Shown here: in pieces, positions 28,553 to 36,569 of the stretch
Numbering within the stretch: the first letter of the stretch is position 1
How the letters are laid out: every line of letters starts with the position of its first letter
NCBI RefSeq assembly: GCF_028462125.1
Contig: NZ_CP115467.1
Coordinates: 124,001-188,000, forward strand
DNA: 64,000 bases
DNA from: Leptospira sp. GIMC2001
GTDB taxonomy: Bacteria > Spirochaetota > Leptospiria > Leptospirales > Leptospiraceae
Direction of reading: 5' to 3'
Translations under genes and position numbers: made by a program
The notes under the pieces: generated by a model
The model's database searches: none
What the model was told of the DNA's origin: nothing
Seen by the model: only the letters and a program-made list of their open reading frames with translations

Positions 28553-29749
28553 ATGCTGTGCACTAAACTTTGGAATAGATTGCCATTTCCAGGCATTATT
28601 CAATTATTGCATCATATGAATTGGAAATACATACAAGATCAGTATCCAGTCAACATGTCAACGATCTGGCTTAACAATGCTGGAACAACTCCATGTGGAA
28701 CCATTCAGCAGTCAGCTGTTAAATCGTATTTGGAAGAGTATTCAAAACTCGGAATATTCTCTCCCAATTTTTCTTATACTAAAATTAAATCAGAAATCAT
28801 TTCCATATTAGCTAAGTTACTGAATGTCCAAGAAAAGAATCTAGCATTGATCCATAATACATCGGAAGGACTTAATTTATATTCCTTGGGATTGAAGCTG
28901 AATTCTGGGGATAGTATACTCCTTTTAGAAAATGAATACCCGAGCAATTACTATCCTTGGGAGCATTGGCTATCTAAGAATGTAAATATTCTAAAGGTTC
29001 CCATGCAATACAGTCCAGATAAATACTTTGATTCAATAGAATCAATGATCGATTCCAACTCTTCAATTCGAATTCTGAGCTTATCACCGATACACTGGTG
29101 CACAGGAATTCCGCTCCCAATTCAAAAAATTGCCGATTTATGTAAATCAAAAGGCATCAAACTGGTATTAGATGGAGCACAGGGAATTGGTCATATTCCA
29201 TTGAATCTAAGCGGCTTAAATGTTCATTTCATGGCGGCATCTTCTTGGAAGTGGTTACTTGGACCATTAGGGCTAGGAGTTTTGTACATCTCCGATGAGG
29301 CATTGGATACCATAGAACCAGTTTTCAAAGGCACTCAATCGGTGATTGATGATTCTCAATATCTTCCATACAAAGTTGATTATAAGAAAACTGCAGATCG
29401 ATATGAGTATTCTACTTCATCTTTTTTGGATTGGGTATATTTCCATTCATCATTGAAGATGCTAGCAGAAATCGGATTCGACCAAGTCCAGAATCAAATT
29501 TATAGTTTGTCAAATTATTTCTTTACTAAACTTAAAGAAAATGGCTTTAAAACTACAAGGGATCAATGCACTCACATCCAGTCAGGTGTTGTAGGATTCG
29601 TTCCTAAGAATGGTGACGTTAAAGAAATACAAGCTAAACTATTTGCGGAGAATATCATTGTTGCAGAGAGACTTGGAAATATCCGAGTGAGTGCACATAT
29701 TTATAATTCAATTGAACAACTTGATATGGTTTTGGATAAAATTCTGTGA
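28553..29749 (+). CDS. Class V PLP aminotransferase (SufS/epimerase-like)
   Basis: Fold-type I PLP enzyme of about 398 residues. Recognisable are IWLNNAGTTPCG, the cofactor-binding HNTSEGLNL, LSLSPIHWCTGIPLPI, LVLDGAQGIGHIPLNL and the PLP lysine segment SSWKWLLGPLG. The family includes cysteine desulfurases and isopenicillin-N-epimerase-like proteins. The flexible Cys loop of desulfurases is not evident, so I do not call it SufS. The start is uncertain: ATG 28553 has a weak AAGG upstream, GTG 28535 would extend it by six residues, and ATG 28616 would trim it. It overlaps the next gene by 4 bp. Confidence 0.8.
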   Translation: MLCTKLWNRLPFPGIIQLLHHMNWKYIQDQYPVNMSTIWLNNAGTTPCGTIQQSAVKSYLEEYSKLGIFSPNFSYTKIKSEIISILAKLLNVQEKNLALIHNTSEGLNLYSLGLKLNSGDSILLLENEYPSNYYPWEHWLSKNVNILKVPMQYSPDKYFDSIESMIDSNSSIRILSLSPIHWCTGIPLPIQKIADLCKSKGIKLVLDGAQGIGHIPLNLSGLNVHFMAASSWKWLLGPLGLGVLYISDEALDTIEPVFKGTQSVIDDSQYLPYKVDYKKTADRYEYSTSSFLDWVYFHSSLKMLAEIGFDQVQNQIYSLSNYFFTKLKENGFKTTRDQCTHIQSGVVGFVPKNGDVKEIQAKLFAENIIVAERLGNIRVSAHIYNSIEQLDMVLDKIL

Positions 29750-30681
29750 TCATTCGACTTTTTCCATGGATACTTCTTAGTGCATCAACGATATCTTTCT
29801 TCTTTCCTTATCTTTTTACTTGGTTCTCCGGATTGATGATTACAATCGGACTTGGTTTGATCATGGTTGGAATGGGACTCGAGTTGGCTCCTTCAGATTT
29901 CAGATTGGTTTTGAATACTCCAAAAATCGTGATCATTGGAGTCATCCTGCAATTTACCATCATGCCTTTGTTAGGCTTTTTGATTGCGTCAATACTTGAA
30001 CTTCCTGACAATTTCTATGCAGGTTTGATTCTGGTTGCTTGTTGTCCAGGTGGAACAGCCTCAAATGTAGTCGTCTATCTTGCGCGTGGGAACCTTGCAC
30101 TTTCAGTTGTTCTTACGTCCATATCAACTCTGTTAGCTGTGATTTTGACTCCAATGCTTACAAGTTTTTATTTGGGAACTAGAGTGGAAGTCGACTCAAT
30201 GGGTTTGGTATTTTCAAGCATGCAAGTGATTTTATTGCCTGTAGGGGTAGGGCTGCTTTTGAACCGATACCTGCCGAATTGGGCAAGTCAAGGTCGAAAG
30301 TTTTCTGGAGTTATATCTGTTTTATTCATAACAATGATTGTTGCATCTGTTATTGGAGCGGGTCGAGATGCCATTATAAAAAGCGGACATTCTGTAATAT
30401 TAGCTTGTATTATTCTGCATTCTTTAGGCTTTTTCTTAGGATTTACAATTGTTAAATTGATTCTGCGACTGAGCGAGTCGGATGCTCGAACTATTTCCAT
30501 TGAGGTTGGAATGCAGAATTCAGGCCTCGGAGTTGTTCTAGCTAGGGAAAATTTCCCGACACCAGAAACTGCGATACCAAGCGCAATTTCGAGTCTGACG
30601 CATTCAATTATAGGCAGTATTCTCGCATCTTTCTGGAGAAAATCATCTGATTTAGATGTTGACGCTACAGAGCCTGCCTAA
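29746..30681 (+). CDS. Bile acid:sodium symporter family transporter
   Basis: Inner-membrane transporter of 311 residues with nine to ten helices. Diagnostic segments: GLGLIMVGMGLELAPSDF, MPLLGFLIA, VACCPGGTASNVVVYLARGNLALS, and SIEVGMQNSGLGVVLA, all typical of the BASS family (YocS/ASBT type). Translation starts at the GTG at 29746, overlapping the upstream stop codon, so it is coupled to the aminotransferase gene. The substrate is unknown; bacterial members carry organic anions such as pantoate, pyruvate or bile acids. Confidence 0.9.
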   Translation: MIIRLFPWILLSASTISFFFPYLFTWFSGLMITIGLGLIMVGMGLELAPSDFRLVLNTPKIVIIGVILQFTIMPLLGFLIASILELPDNFYAGLILVACCPGGTASNVVVYLARGNLALSVVLTSISTLLAVILTPMLTSFYLGTRVEVDSMGLVFSSMQVILLPVGVGLLLNRYLPNWASQGRKFSGVISVLFITMIVASVIGAGRDAIIKSGHSVILACIILHSLGFFLGFTIVKLILRLSESDARTISIEVGMQNSGLGVVLARENFPTPETAIPSAISSLTHSIIGSILASFWRKSSDLDVDATEPA

Positions 30682-30696
30682 ATACTGGCTTCAATT

Positions 30697-30858
30697 ATGA
30701 GAGAGATCATCAAGCTAGCTTGCACCGGTTGTGAAACACCTGGAAAAAGCGCATATTTTCAAACTAAAAATAAGAAGACTAAGTCAGAGAAACTTGTGAC
30801 GAAAAAGTATTGTAAATTTTGCAAGAAACACTTCGATCATAAGGAGTCCAAGGTCTAA
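30697..30858 (+). CDS. rpmG: 50S ribosomal protein bL33
   Basis: Short gene of 53 residues. The sequence starts MREIIKLACTGC and contains the two CxxC pairs of the zinc-ribbon form (Cys9/Cys12 and Cys39/Cys42), plus YFQTKNKKT and LVTKKYCKFCKKH typical of bL33. It lies 15 bp after the symporter gene and 8 bp before the DksA-like gene, with which it probably shares a transcript. The zinc-type (C+) form implies zinc dependence of this copy. Confidence 0.93.
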   Translation: MREIIKLACTGCETPGKSAYFQTKNKKTKSEKLVTKKYCKFCKKHFDHKESKV

Positions 30859-30866
30859 TCAATAAG

Positions 30867-31307
30867 ATGCCTGCAAAACCCGCTCTAGACAAGAAAACGC
30901 AAGAAGAGCTTAAGACTGCTCTGATGGAGAAGAAAGTAGATCTTCTTCAAAAGCTCAATCAATGGGAAGACAATAGTTCTCCGTCTGGATTGAAAGAGAT
31001 GGGTGACATCGCAGATATCGCTTCACAGTTGAACAGCGAGGCTCTGACTTCGGTTCTTACAGAAGTTGAGATCGATACTCTAAAGCAGATAGAATTTGCA
31101 CTAGAGAAAATGGAGAACGGATCGTACGGAATCTGTGAAGGTACGAAGAAGAAAATACCTGTTGCCAGACTAAAAGCGATTCCCTGGACTCGATATACAG
31201 TTGAATATGCAGAACAACTCTCCAAGAATAGACCAAGATCTTCATTTGCAAGGTCAGACTCTCTTACACAATTTCCTATCCCTATGGATATGGACAATTT
31301 AGACTAG
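30867..31307 (+). CDS. DksA/TraR-family protein lacking zinc ligands
   Basis: Protein of 146 residues related to DksA, which binds the RNA polymerase secondary channel. An N-terminal coiled coil (10-85) carries the tip motif Asp47-x-x-Asp50-x-Ala (GDIADIA), needed for DksA activity. The globular end keeps the family pattern GSYGIC, KKIPVARLKAIPWTRY, but of the four zinc-binding Cys positions only Cys90 remains; the others are Thr93, Thr111 and Tyr114. The fold must be held without zinc, as in Cys-poor DksA2-type proteins. It is in line with rpmG. Confidence 0.82.
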   Translation: MPAKPALDKKTQEELKTALMEKKVDLLQKLNQWEDNSSPSGLKEMGDIADIASQLNSEALTSVLTEVEIDTLKQIEFALEKMENGSYGICEGTKKKIPVARLKAIPWTRYTVEYAEQLSKNRPRSSFARSDSLTQFPIPMDMDNLD

Positions 31308-31338
31308 ATTTATTTCCCTTTCATAAAATCCTAGGATA

Positions 31339-32988
31339 GTGATTTCCCATACTTTACTATCCGTAATCTTACTGATATTGACTATCGTGGGATATCGATA
31401 TTCTTTTCCTTATCCGTTCAAAGAATATTTAACTCTATTTATTCCTCTATTTGCTTTTGGTTTTATACCCAATCTTTTGTGGCGTAGATGGGGACGAATT
31501 TTTACAATCATTGGAGCCCTTAGTTTAGTTCGATTCGGATCATATAGCAATGCTTTGGTGACATATCCAGATTGGACTACTTTGCATCCATTATTTTGGG
31601 GTGCGATTTCAGGAATTTTAGTAAGAGAAATTTTACTAAAAATTTATGGTCATGATAAATTCAAAGCTGGAATGTCGGACAAAGATCCTTATCTTCGGAG
31701 GATCGCTCTCAATTCGCCAGCGGGAGAAAAAGATAGCTATTGGAAAGAACCAGAAGTTTGGTTTGTATTCTTTGTATCGATTCTTGTTCTAGAGAGATTT
31801 CTGGAATACCATCCATGGAATTGGACAAATGGAATCACTCTCACAGAAGGATTTTACTTTAAAGGTCTCTCTTATCGTTCTGCATTTGGTTTGACTTGGA
31901 TGCTATGGGATAGTATAATTCCTGTTACATGGTATATTTTTACAGAAGAGAGAACTTCGAAAAACAATGACAATCCAAGTAGAATCTGGTTGATTGGACT
32001 TTCTATAGTATTTGTAATCCAGGCAGTCATTATTCTTATTCAAACAAGTTTATCGCCTAATTTCATGATGCAGAATACGAATCTTTCTCTAATATCTGGA
32101 CGAGTTGCTGGATTGTTTAGAGATTCTGGTTCTGCTTCTTGGATATTTCCTGTATTGGGTCTCTTCTTAGCTTGGAAAGTTCGCGAGAAAAAGGGTGTCT
32201 GGAGAGAACCAACAAGAGTAACAATACTTAGTTTGATTCTGGTCGTGGTTTTCTGTTCCGGATTCAAGCTTGGAAAGACTTTTTGGCTAACTTATAGTGG
32301 TGGATTGTATGTATTGATTGGGTTATATATAATCCAAAAAATTCAATATCCGAAACTATGGATTGCATATACTTTTCGCACAATCGCTATGCTTATGATT
32401 TTAGCAGCAACTTTCACCTTGGTATGGTTTGGTGAGAATCAGAAGCTCAGCCCATCTTTTCAGAAAACTAGTCTAGAACTCAAGCAATTGGTTCGTGGAG
32501 AATCCATACGCACGGTTGAGTCTTATAGGTACGATCTTACAAAAGCATCCGTTGATCTTTTTACTTCCCATCCTTATTTTGGAAGTGGATTTGGTTCAAT
32601 GATTGTGCACTTGAAGGATCCAAAGTCCTTAGTTAAAGTGAAGCCAAAAGATCAGTTTGTCGATAGTCCTGCAAATTTCTACTTAGGTTGGCTCGGTGAG
32701 ACGGGTATGCTGGGAATGATTTTGCTATGCTTCTATCTTGGTCTGAATTATTATATTCGCGATAATATCAAATATTCAATTCTGCTAATACTTCCACTTA
32801 TGACTGGATACCAGATTGTCCATCCCGATGGAGGAGCTTTTCTTATGATGATGGTTCTCGCTACTAGAGTGTCGGACAATGCAAAAGTCAAACTAAAGGT
32901 TTATGCAGACAAGGCAAAAATGATCTGGGCAATAATTGCAATTGGAATCAGTTTGCATTATCTAGCATTGATGCTCATTGATAAGTAA
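31339..32988 (+). CDS. O-antigen-ligase-like membrane protein
   Basis: Polytopic inner-membrane protein of 549 residues, about 12 helices, starting at GTG (31339). The C-terminal half shows the Wzy/WaaL-type (O-antigen ligase superfamily) pattern: LISGRVAGLFRDSGSASW, a large periplasmic loop with LFTSHPYFGSGFGSM, and SPANFYLGWLGETGMLGMI. This suggests polymerisation or ligation of surface polysaccharide. It is not in a polysaccharide cluster, which is unusual. Exact role unknown. Confidence 0.72.
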   Translation: MISHTLLSVILLILTIVGYRYSFPYPFKEYLTLFIPLFAFGFIPNLLWRRWGRIFTIIGALSLVRFGSYSNALVTYPDWTTLHPLFWGAISGILVREILLKIYGHDKFKAGMSDKDPYLRRIALNSPAGEKDSYWKEPEVWFVFFVSILVLERFLEYHPWNWTNGITLTEGFYFKGLSYRSAFGLTWMLWDSIIPVTWYIFTEERTSKNNDNPSRIWLIGLSIVFVIQAVIILIQTSLSPNFMMQNTNLSLISGRVAGLFRDSGSASWIFPVLGLFLAWKVREKKGVWREPTRVTILSLILVVVFCSGFKLGKTFWLTYSGGLYVLIGLYIIQKIQYPKLWIAYTFRTIAMLMILAATFTLVWFGENQKLSPSFQKTSLELKQLVRGESIRTVESYRYDLTKASVDLFTSHPYFGSGFGSMIVHLKDPKSLVKVKPKDQFVDSPANFYLGWLGETGMLGMILLCFYLGLNYYIRDNIKYSILLILPLMTGYQIVHPDGGAFLMMMVLATRVSDNAKVKLKVYADKAKMIWAIIAIGISLHYLALMLIDK

Positions 32989-33017
32989 AGAAAATTGCAA
33001 TTTATAAATCGGTTATT

Positions 33018-34238
33018 TTAATCCAATCCCAAAAATTCGTCTGTCTCTTGGTTGATTTTCAAAGCAATTTCTTGAACGATTGCTGATTTTTCTGCGATAC
33101 TTTTTTGCAAACGAACGATCTTCTGAACTTCATCTTTTAATTTTGCTGATAATTCCCCAATAAATCCAAGAGTTTCGTTGATTGCAACAATCTCTCCATA
33201 TACTTCGCCTGATGAATTCTTGACAGCTTCCGCAGATTTGTCTAAAATTTCAGCCTTTTTGATCACGTCCCCGCCACGACTTTTTAGTTCTCCAATGGTT
33301 TGAACGACTTCAGCGATAGTTCCAGAGATGATATGAATCTGTGAGGATATGAATTGGAAAGCTTCTCCGCTCTCATCACTTGCTTTGTGAGCATACTTGT
33401 AGTCGTCTGTATTATCTCTGAGGAGCTTGGTTACTTCTTTTGCTTTCTGTGAGGTCAGGACTGCTAATTTCTTCATCTCGTCTGCAATTACTGCAAATCC
33501 TTTGCCTTCTGAATCAGAATGGCTTGCTTCAATCGCTGCATTGATAGCGAGAAGATTAGTTTCTTTCGTGATGTTATTAATAAAATCGACCAACTTTAAA
33601 GTATCATCCGCTTTCTCACTTATAGATTTTATGATCGCGTTGGTTTTTTGTACTTTCTCTCCGCCGGCTTGGCTCATCTCCACAAGATTTTTCATATTAT
33701 CATTTCTAGAATCAATTTCATCAATTACGGAATTCACAATCTCAAACATAAAATGAATCTCTTCTGAAGTTTTACCCACGTCATCCATAAGAATCACTTC
33801 TTGATTCGCCAGTTGTGTTACAATCTGGAAGACATTGTCCATGTCTGTAGTTGTTTCATGGATTTTTGCATCCAATTCCAAAATTTCTTTCTCTATCTGA
33901 TCTATTCGTTGCTGAACTGATTGTGTAGAATCTGTAACCATTTCCAAAAATCCGTAAAGATCCAATCCTTTCCCCATGAGAAGTAATACCGGATCAATTC
34001 TTTGGATGGATTTTTCTTCAAGCGGTCTGAGGGCTATATAGGTTACTAAACGAAGGACAATGCTAATACTGAGTCCAAAAAAACCAATAGCGATTAAGTA
34101 TTTCTTTAGGGAAGGTATTTGTTGAATGAAAGCAAGATCAAGTAATACTAGTAATATTATAGTTGATGAACTAACTTCGAGTGAAATTCCCCACCAGAAT
34201 TTTTTTTTATAAGAATTTATAACTTTTACAATTTCCAT
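33018..34238 (-). CDS. Methyl-accepting chemotaxis transducer without a periplasmic sensor
   Basis: MCP-type transducer of 406 residues. Two membrane helices (about 18-37 and 44-66) are joined by a short loop (QQIPSLKKY), so there is no periplasmic ligand domain and no obvious cytoplasmic PAS or HAMP unit. The remainder is the long antiparallel coiled coil with the hairpin tip TKETNLLAINAAIEASHSD and GKGFAVIADEMKKLA, which contacts CheA/CheW. Such a protein needs a partner sensor. It is divergent (81 bp) from the small helical protein and PYP genes, making PYP the obvious candidate, by analogy with rhodopsin-Htr transducers (inference). The C-terminus lacks a CheR-docking pentapeptide. Confidence 0.88.
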   Translation of the reverse strand: MEIVKVINSYKKKFWWGISLEVSSSTIILLVLLDLAFIQQIPSLKKYLIAIGFFGLSISIVLRLVTYIALRPLEEKSIQRIDPVLLLMGKGLDLYGFLEMVTDSTQSVQQRIDQIEKEILELDAKIHETTTDMDNVFQIVTQLANQEVILMDDVGKTSEEIHFMFEIVNSVIDEIDSRNDNMKNLVEMSQAGGEKVQKTNAIIKSISEKADDTLKLVDFINNITKETNLLAINAAIEASHSDSEGKGFAVIADEMKKLAVLTSQKAKEVTKLLRDNTDDYKYAHKASDESGEAFQFISSQIHIISGTIAEVVQTIGELKSRGGDVIKKAEILDKSAEAVKNSSGEVYGEIVAINETLGFIGELSAKLKDEVQKIVRLQKSIAEKSAIVQEIALKINQETDEFLGLD

Positions 34239-34273
34239 CTCGTTTAGATCTGTCTATATAGTAATATCGACTT

Positions 34274-34300
34274 ATAAAAGTGCCATTTTGATACTTTTAT
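34274..34300. promoter_or_regulatory. Inverted repeat between the MCP and PYP transcripts
   Basis: ATAAAAGT (34274-34281) and ACTTTTAT (34293-34300) form a perfect 8 bp inverted repeat with an 11 bp spacer, just before the GGGAG ribosome-binding site (34308-34312) of the helical-protein gene. It may be an operator shared by the divergent transcripts. No convincing -35/-10 pair was found for either. Confidence 0.35.
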
Positions 34301-34319
34301 TTAAGTTGGGAGATATTTG

Positions 34320-34706
34320 ATGATTTTTACAAAACAAGAACTTTTAGACAATTACCCACTGCAAGAAAGAAAGAAATTAGAGAAGGCAAAGAGCCAGAAT
34401 TCTGTTGTGTTCTGGATCAATGAACTTATCTCATCACAAGTTAGCGGTGCAGAAGATGTCCCCAGTTTAATTTCATTAACCAAAAATGTAACAGATCAAT
34501 TGGAATCTTTATATGCGGATATGGAAGTCAAGAACTGGTCATCAGAAGTTGAATCACTCACTGACCAAGTGGTGTCACTTTACGAAGAAAAGGACGAACT
34601 TTTTTCTGCATTTCCTGGAGCACAATCAACTGGTGATATAATCGATATGATCAAACAGATGGAAGAGCAGCTTATTGAGCTCTACAAAGAAAAGGAATCA
34701 AACTAG
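34320..34706 (+). CDS. Small acidic helical protein upstream of PYP
   Basis: Protein of 128 residues, starting at ATG 34320 with GGGAG 7 bp upstream. It is hydrophilic, strongly acidic and almost entirely helical, with heptad-like runs (VTDQLESLYADM, VESLTDQVVSLYEEKDEL, IKQMEEQLIELYKEKE). The pattern suggests a coiled-coil or four-helix scaffold. I do not recognise a family. The PYP gene follows after 13 bp, with the ribosome-binding site of PYP overlapping this stop codon (TAGGAG), so both are made from one message. A linker between PYP and the facing MCP is one possible role (inference). Confidence 0.7.
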   Translation: MIFTKQELLDNYPLQERKKLEKAKSQNSVVFWINELISSQVSGAEDVPSLISLTKNVTDQLESLYADMEVKNWSSEVESLTDQVVSLYEEKDELFSAFPGAQSTGDIIDMIKQMEEQLIELYKEKESN

Positions 34707-34719
34707 GAGAATCCAAAGA

Positions 34720-35091
34720 ATGACAAGTTTTATTGAAAATAGTTTTTTAAGTAAATTAGGAAGTGTAACAAAAGCAGATGCAGATGCACAAGGCTTCGGA
34801 ATTGTTAAACTGGATGCAGACGGCAAGATCTTAATTTACAATAAATATGAATCCGAATTAGCTGGAGTTCCAGTTGAGAAGGCAGAGGGCAAGAATTTCT
34901 TTACTGACATTGCTGTTTGTACAAACAATCGGATCTTCTTTGGTAGATTTAAAGACGGAGTAGGTAAAGGAGAACTCAACCTTGTGTTCAACTATGTTTT
35001 TACCTATAAAATGAAGCCAACCAATGTTGTGATACACCTTTATCATGATAAGTCTTCCAAAACCAATTGGGTCTTCGTGAAATATCGATAG
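34720..35091 (+). CDS. pyp: Photoactive yellow protein (PYP) homologue
   Basis: Blue-light photoreceptor of 123 residues (Halorhodospira PYP has 125), a single PAS fold. Start ATG 34720, preceded by AGGAG at 34705-34709. Alignment by eye with classic PYP, offset two: Cys67 in DIAVCT equals chromophore-binding Cys69; Tyr40 (ILIYN) equals Tyr42; Glu44 equals Glu46. The signatures GKNFFTDIA, FFGRFKDGVGKGELN, NYVFTYKMKPTNV (Phe94, Met98) and the end WVFVK all match. Differences: Thr50 and Arg52 are Ala48 and Val50, which should shift absorption and kinetics. The chromophore in the family is p-coumarate on a thioester. Gene for tyrosine ammonia-lyase is not in the window, but an acyl ligase and ACP lie next door. 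Confidence 0.94.
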   Translation: MTSFIENSFLSKLGSVTKADADAQGFGIVKLDADGKILIYNKYESELAGVPVEKAEGKNFFTDIAVCTNNRIFFGRFKDGVGKGELNLVFNYVFTYKMKPTNVVIHLYHDKSSKTNWVFVKYR

Positions 35092-35112
35092 TCAATAAGT
35101 TCTAGACAATCG
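35086..35112. terminator. Imperfect stem-loop between convergent PYP and ACP genes
   Basis: CGATAGTC (35086-35093) pairs with GACAATCG (35105-35112), seven of eight positions, across an 11-base loop. It spans both stop codons. There is no T-run, so termination is uncertain. Confidence 0.25.
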
Positions 35113-35362
35113 AATGGTATTCAGATAGATACTGTTTGATTCCGTTGAGCGAGGCAAAGAATCCACTTCTTGCCTCGTCCTCAGGGATGATTATTCCGAA
35201 CTCGTCCTCGATTTTTATGCAGAGCTTTTGCATGCGCAGTGAATCCAATCCATAATCAAAGACCAAATGAAGATCCATATCAATTATGCCATCAACTTGC
35301 TTGATTGCAATTAGACAGGACCTCAACCGATCATCAATCAAAGAATCGTTTTGTTTTTTCAT
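35102..35362 (-). CDS. Acyl carrier protein next to PYP
   Basis: Small acidic carrier protein of 86 residues. The phosphopantetheine site is Ser41 in DYGLDSLRMQ, followed by the helix KIEDEFGIIIPEDEA typical of ACPs. I start it at the ATG at 35362 (MKKQNDSL), 29 bp inside the end of the ligase gene; an in-frame start at 35401 would add 13 residues of ligase-overlapping sequence. Translational coupling with the ligase is very likely, so this ACP is probably its acyl acceptor. It is not the housekeeping AcpP, since no fatty acid synthesis genes are near. It is convergent with PYP, 10 bp apart. Confidence 0.88.
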   Translation of the reverse strand: MKKQNDSLIDDRLRSCLIAIKQVDGIIDMDLHLVFDYGLDSLRMQKLCIKIEDEFGIIIPEDEARSGFFASLNGIKQYLSEYHSIV

Positions 35363-36569
35363 AGTCTTTTTTACCGTTGGGCAAATACGGCAACTCATCA
35401 AGGTATTTTATTCTAGTCGGAAGGAAATACTTCGGGATATGACTCCAATCTAAATCTTCGATACTATTGTTTTTATGGATCAAGGCAGAAATTTCTAAGT
35501 CGCCATTGCTTTCGGTAGGTACTACGATTACATCCAAAACTCCTTCCATTGATTGAATTTCTTTTTCAACTATATCTAGGTGGATTCTTTTCGCATGTAT
35601 TTTGACGATTCGATCCTTTCGCCCTTTGTATAGAAATTTATCCCCATCCAATTCAATAATATCTTGTGTATGAAAATGACCACTATCATCCAATGCAATT
35701 GTTGGGTGAATGAATTTGGATTGAATCACCAAACAATCATCAATGGATTGAATTTTATGGCAGGCAAATTTTTCAATCCATTTAGATTCACTTGGTTCTC
35801 TAAAACCAATTCCGCCTGTTTCTGTTGATCCATAGATTTCTATAATATTTTTGAAATTATTCTCAATTAATTTTGTTAGAGTCTCATCACTCATTGCTGA
35901 TCCAGATGATACAATCAAAGGTTGGTATTCAGAATTTGGATTCGATCCTTGATTTACGTTAGTCAGAGATTCTAATTCCATTAGAGATGACAGAATGGAT
36001 GGGACTGTGATCCAAACTTCTGGTGAGAACTCTTTCAAAATTCGTCTCATGGATGATAGACTTTCCGAATCAAGTATTTTGCTTCTTAGCTCTAGAGGAA
36101 GAGCAAAGCCCCAGATAAATCCATAGACATGAAAAATAGGAATCGTAACTAGAAATTCTGAATTGAAAAAAGATCTATTATATTTTTTCTGCAAGAATGG
36201 AATCAAAAATTCTACTTCACTTCCAATCTCTCTGTCAGATTTACATATTAGCTTAGGTTCCCCTGTTGAACCAGACGTAGCAAAATATAGGTTGTAATCT
36301 CCGATTTCGCTAAGTGGAAGGAGATTTCCATTTGTAAAAATTCTTTCTAGTTCGGTTTTATTTGGTGGTTCTATATCTTGAATGGTAAGGATTTCTACAT
36401 TCAATTGATGGATCCAGAATTGAACTAGATTTGGATCAATCAGAACCGGAGTCTCTTCACGGAGAATTGATAGATGGAAATATCCTTCTCGAAAAAAATC
36501 TCTATCAGATTTATAAAAAACTAAGTTAGAATTATCTAATTTACTTAATTCTAATTTTGAATTTTCCAA
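35334..36569 (-). CDS. Compact AMP-forming acyl/aryl-acid ligase
   Basis: ANL-superfamily adenylating enzyme of 411 residues, shorter than 4-coumarate:CoA ligase (about 550). Core motifs are intact: A3 [11 protein letters not shown] (97-107), A4 HVYG (147-150), A5 YGSTETGG (246-253), A7 TQDIIE with Asp303, A8 KGRKDRIVK (315-323) and A10 [10 protein letters not shown] with catalytic Lys400. It overlaps the upstream MCP by 29 bp (TTG start) and the downstream ACP by 29 bp. Because an ACP follows, the product is probably an acyl-ACP thioester, as in aryl-polyene-type ligases. A role in activating p-coumarate for PYP is attractive but inferred. Confidence 0.85.
   Translation of the reverse strand: MENSKLELSKLDNSNLVFYKSDRDFFREGYFHLSILREETPVLIDPNLVQFWIHQLNVEILTIQDIEPPNKTELERIFTNGNLLPLSEIGDYNLYFATSGSTGEPKLICKSDREIGSEVEFLIPFLQKKYNRSFFNSEFLVTIPIFHVYGFIWGFALPLELRSKILDSESLSSMRRILKEFSPEVWITVPSILSSLMELESLTNVNQGSNPNSEYQPLIVSSGSAMSDETLTKLIENNFKNIIEIYGSTETGGIGFREPSESKWIEKFACHKIQSIDDCLVIQSKFIHPTIALDDSGHFHTQDIIELDGDKFLYKGRKDRIVKIHAKRIHLDIVEKEIQSMEGVLDVIVVPTESNGDLEISALIHKNNSIEDLDWSHIPKYFLPTRIKYLDELPYLPNGKKDYEKTKRFFD

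Noticed and set aside
34675..34719. Upstream TTG start adding 15 residues to PYP
   Set aside because: It would overlap the previous gene and lacks a ribosome-binding site; ATG 34720 has AGGAG and gives the standard PYP length.
35363..35401. Upstream start adding 13 residues to the ACP
   Set aside because: The extension only retraces the end of the ligase gene in another frame, and ACPs normally begin a few residues before the first helix.
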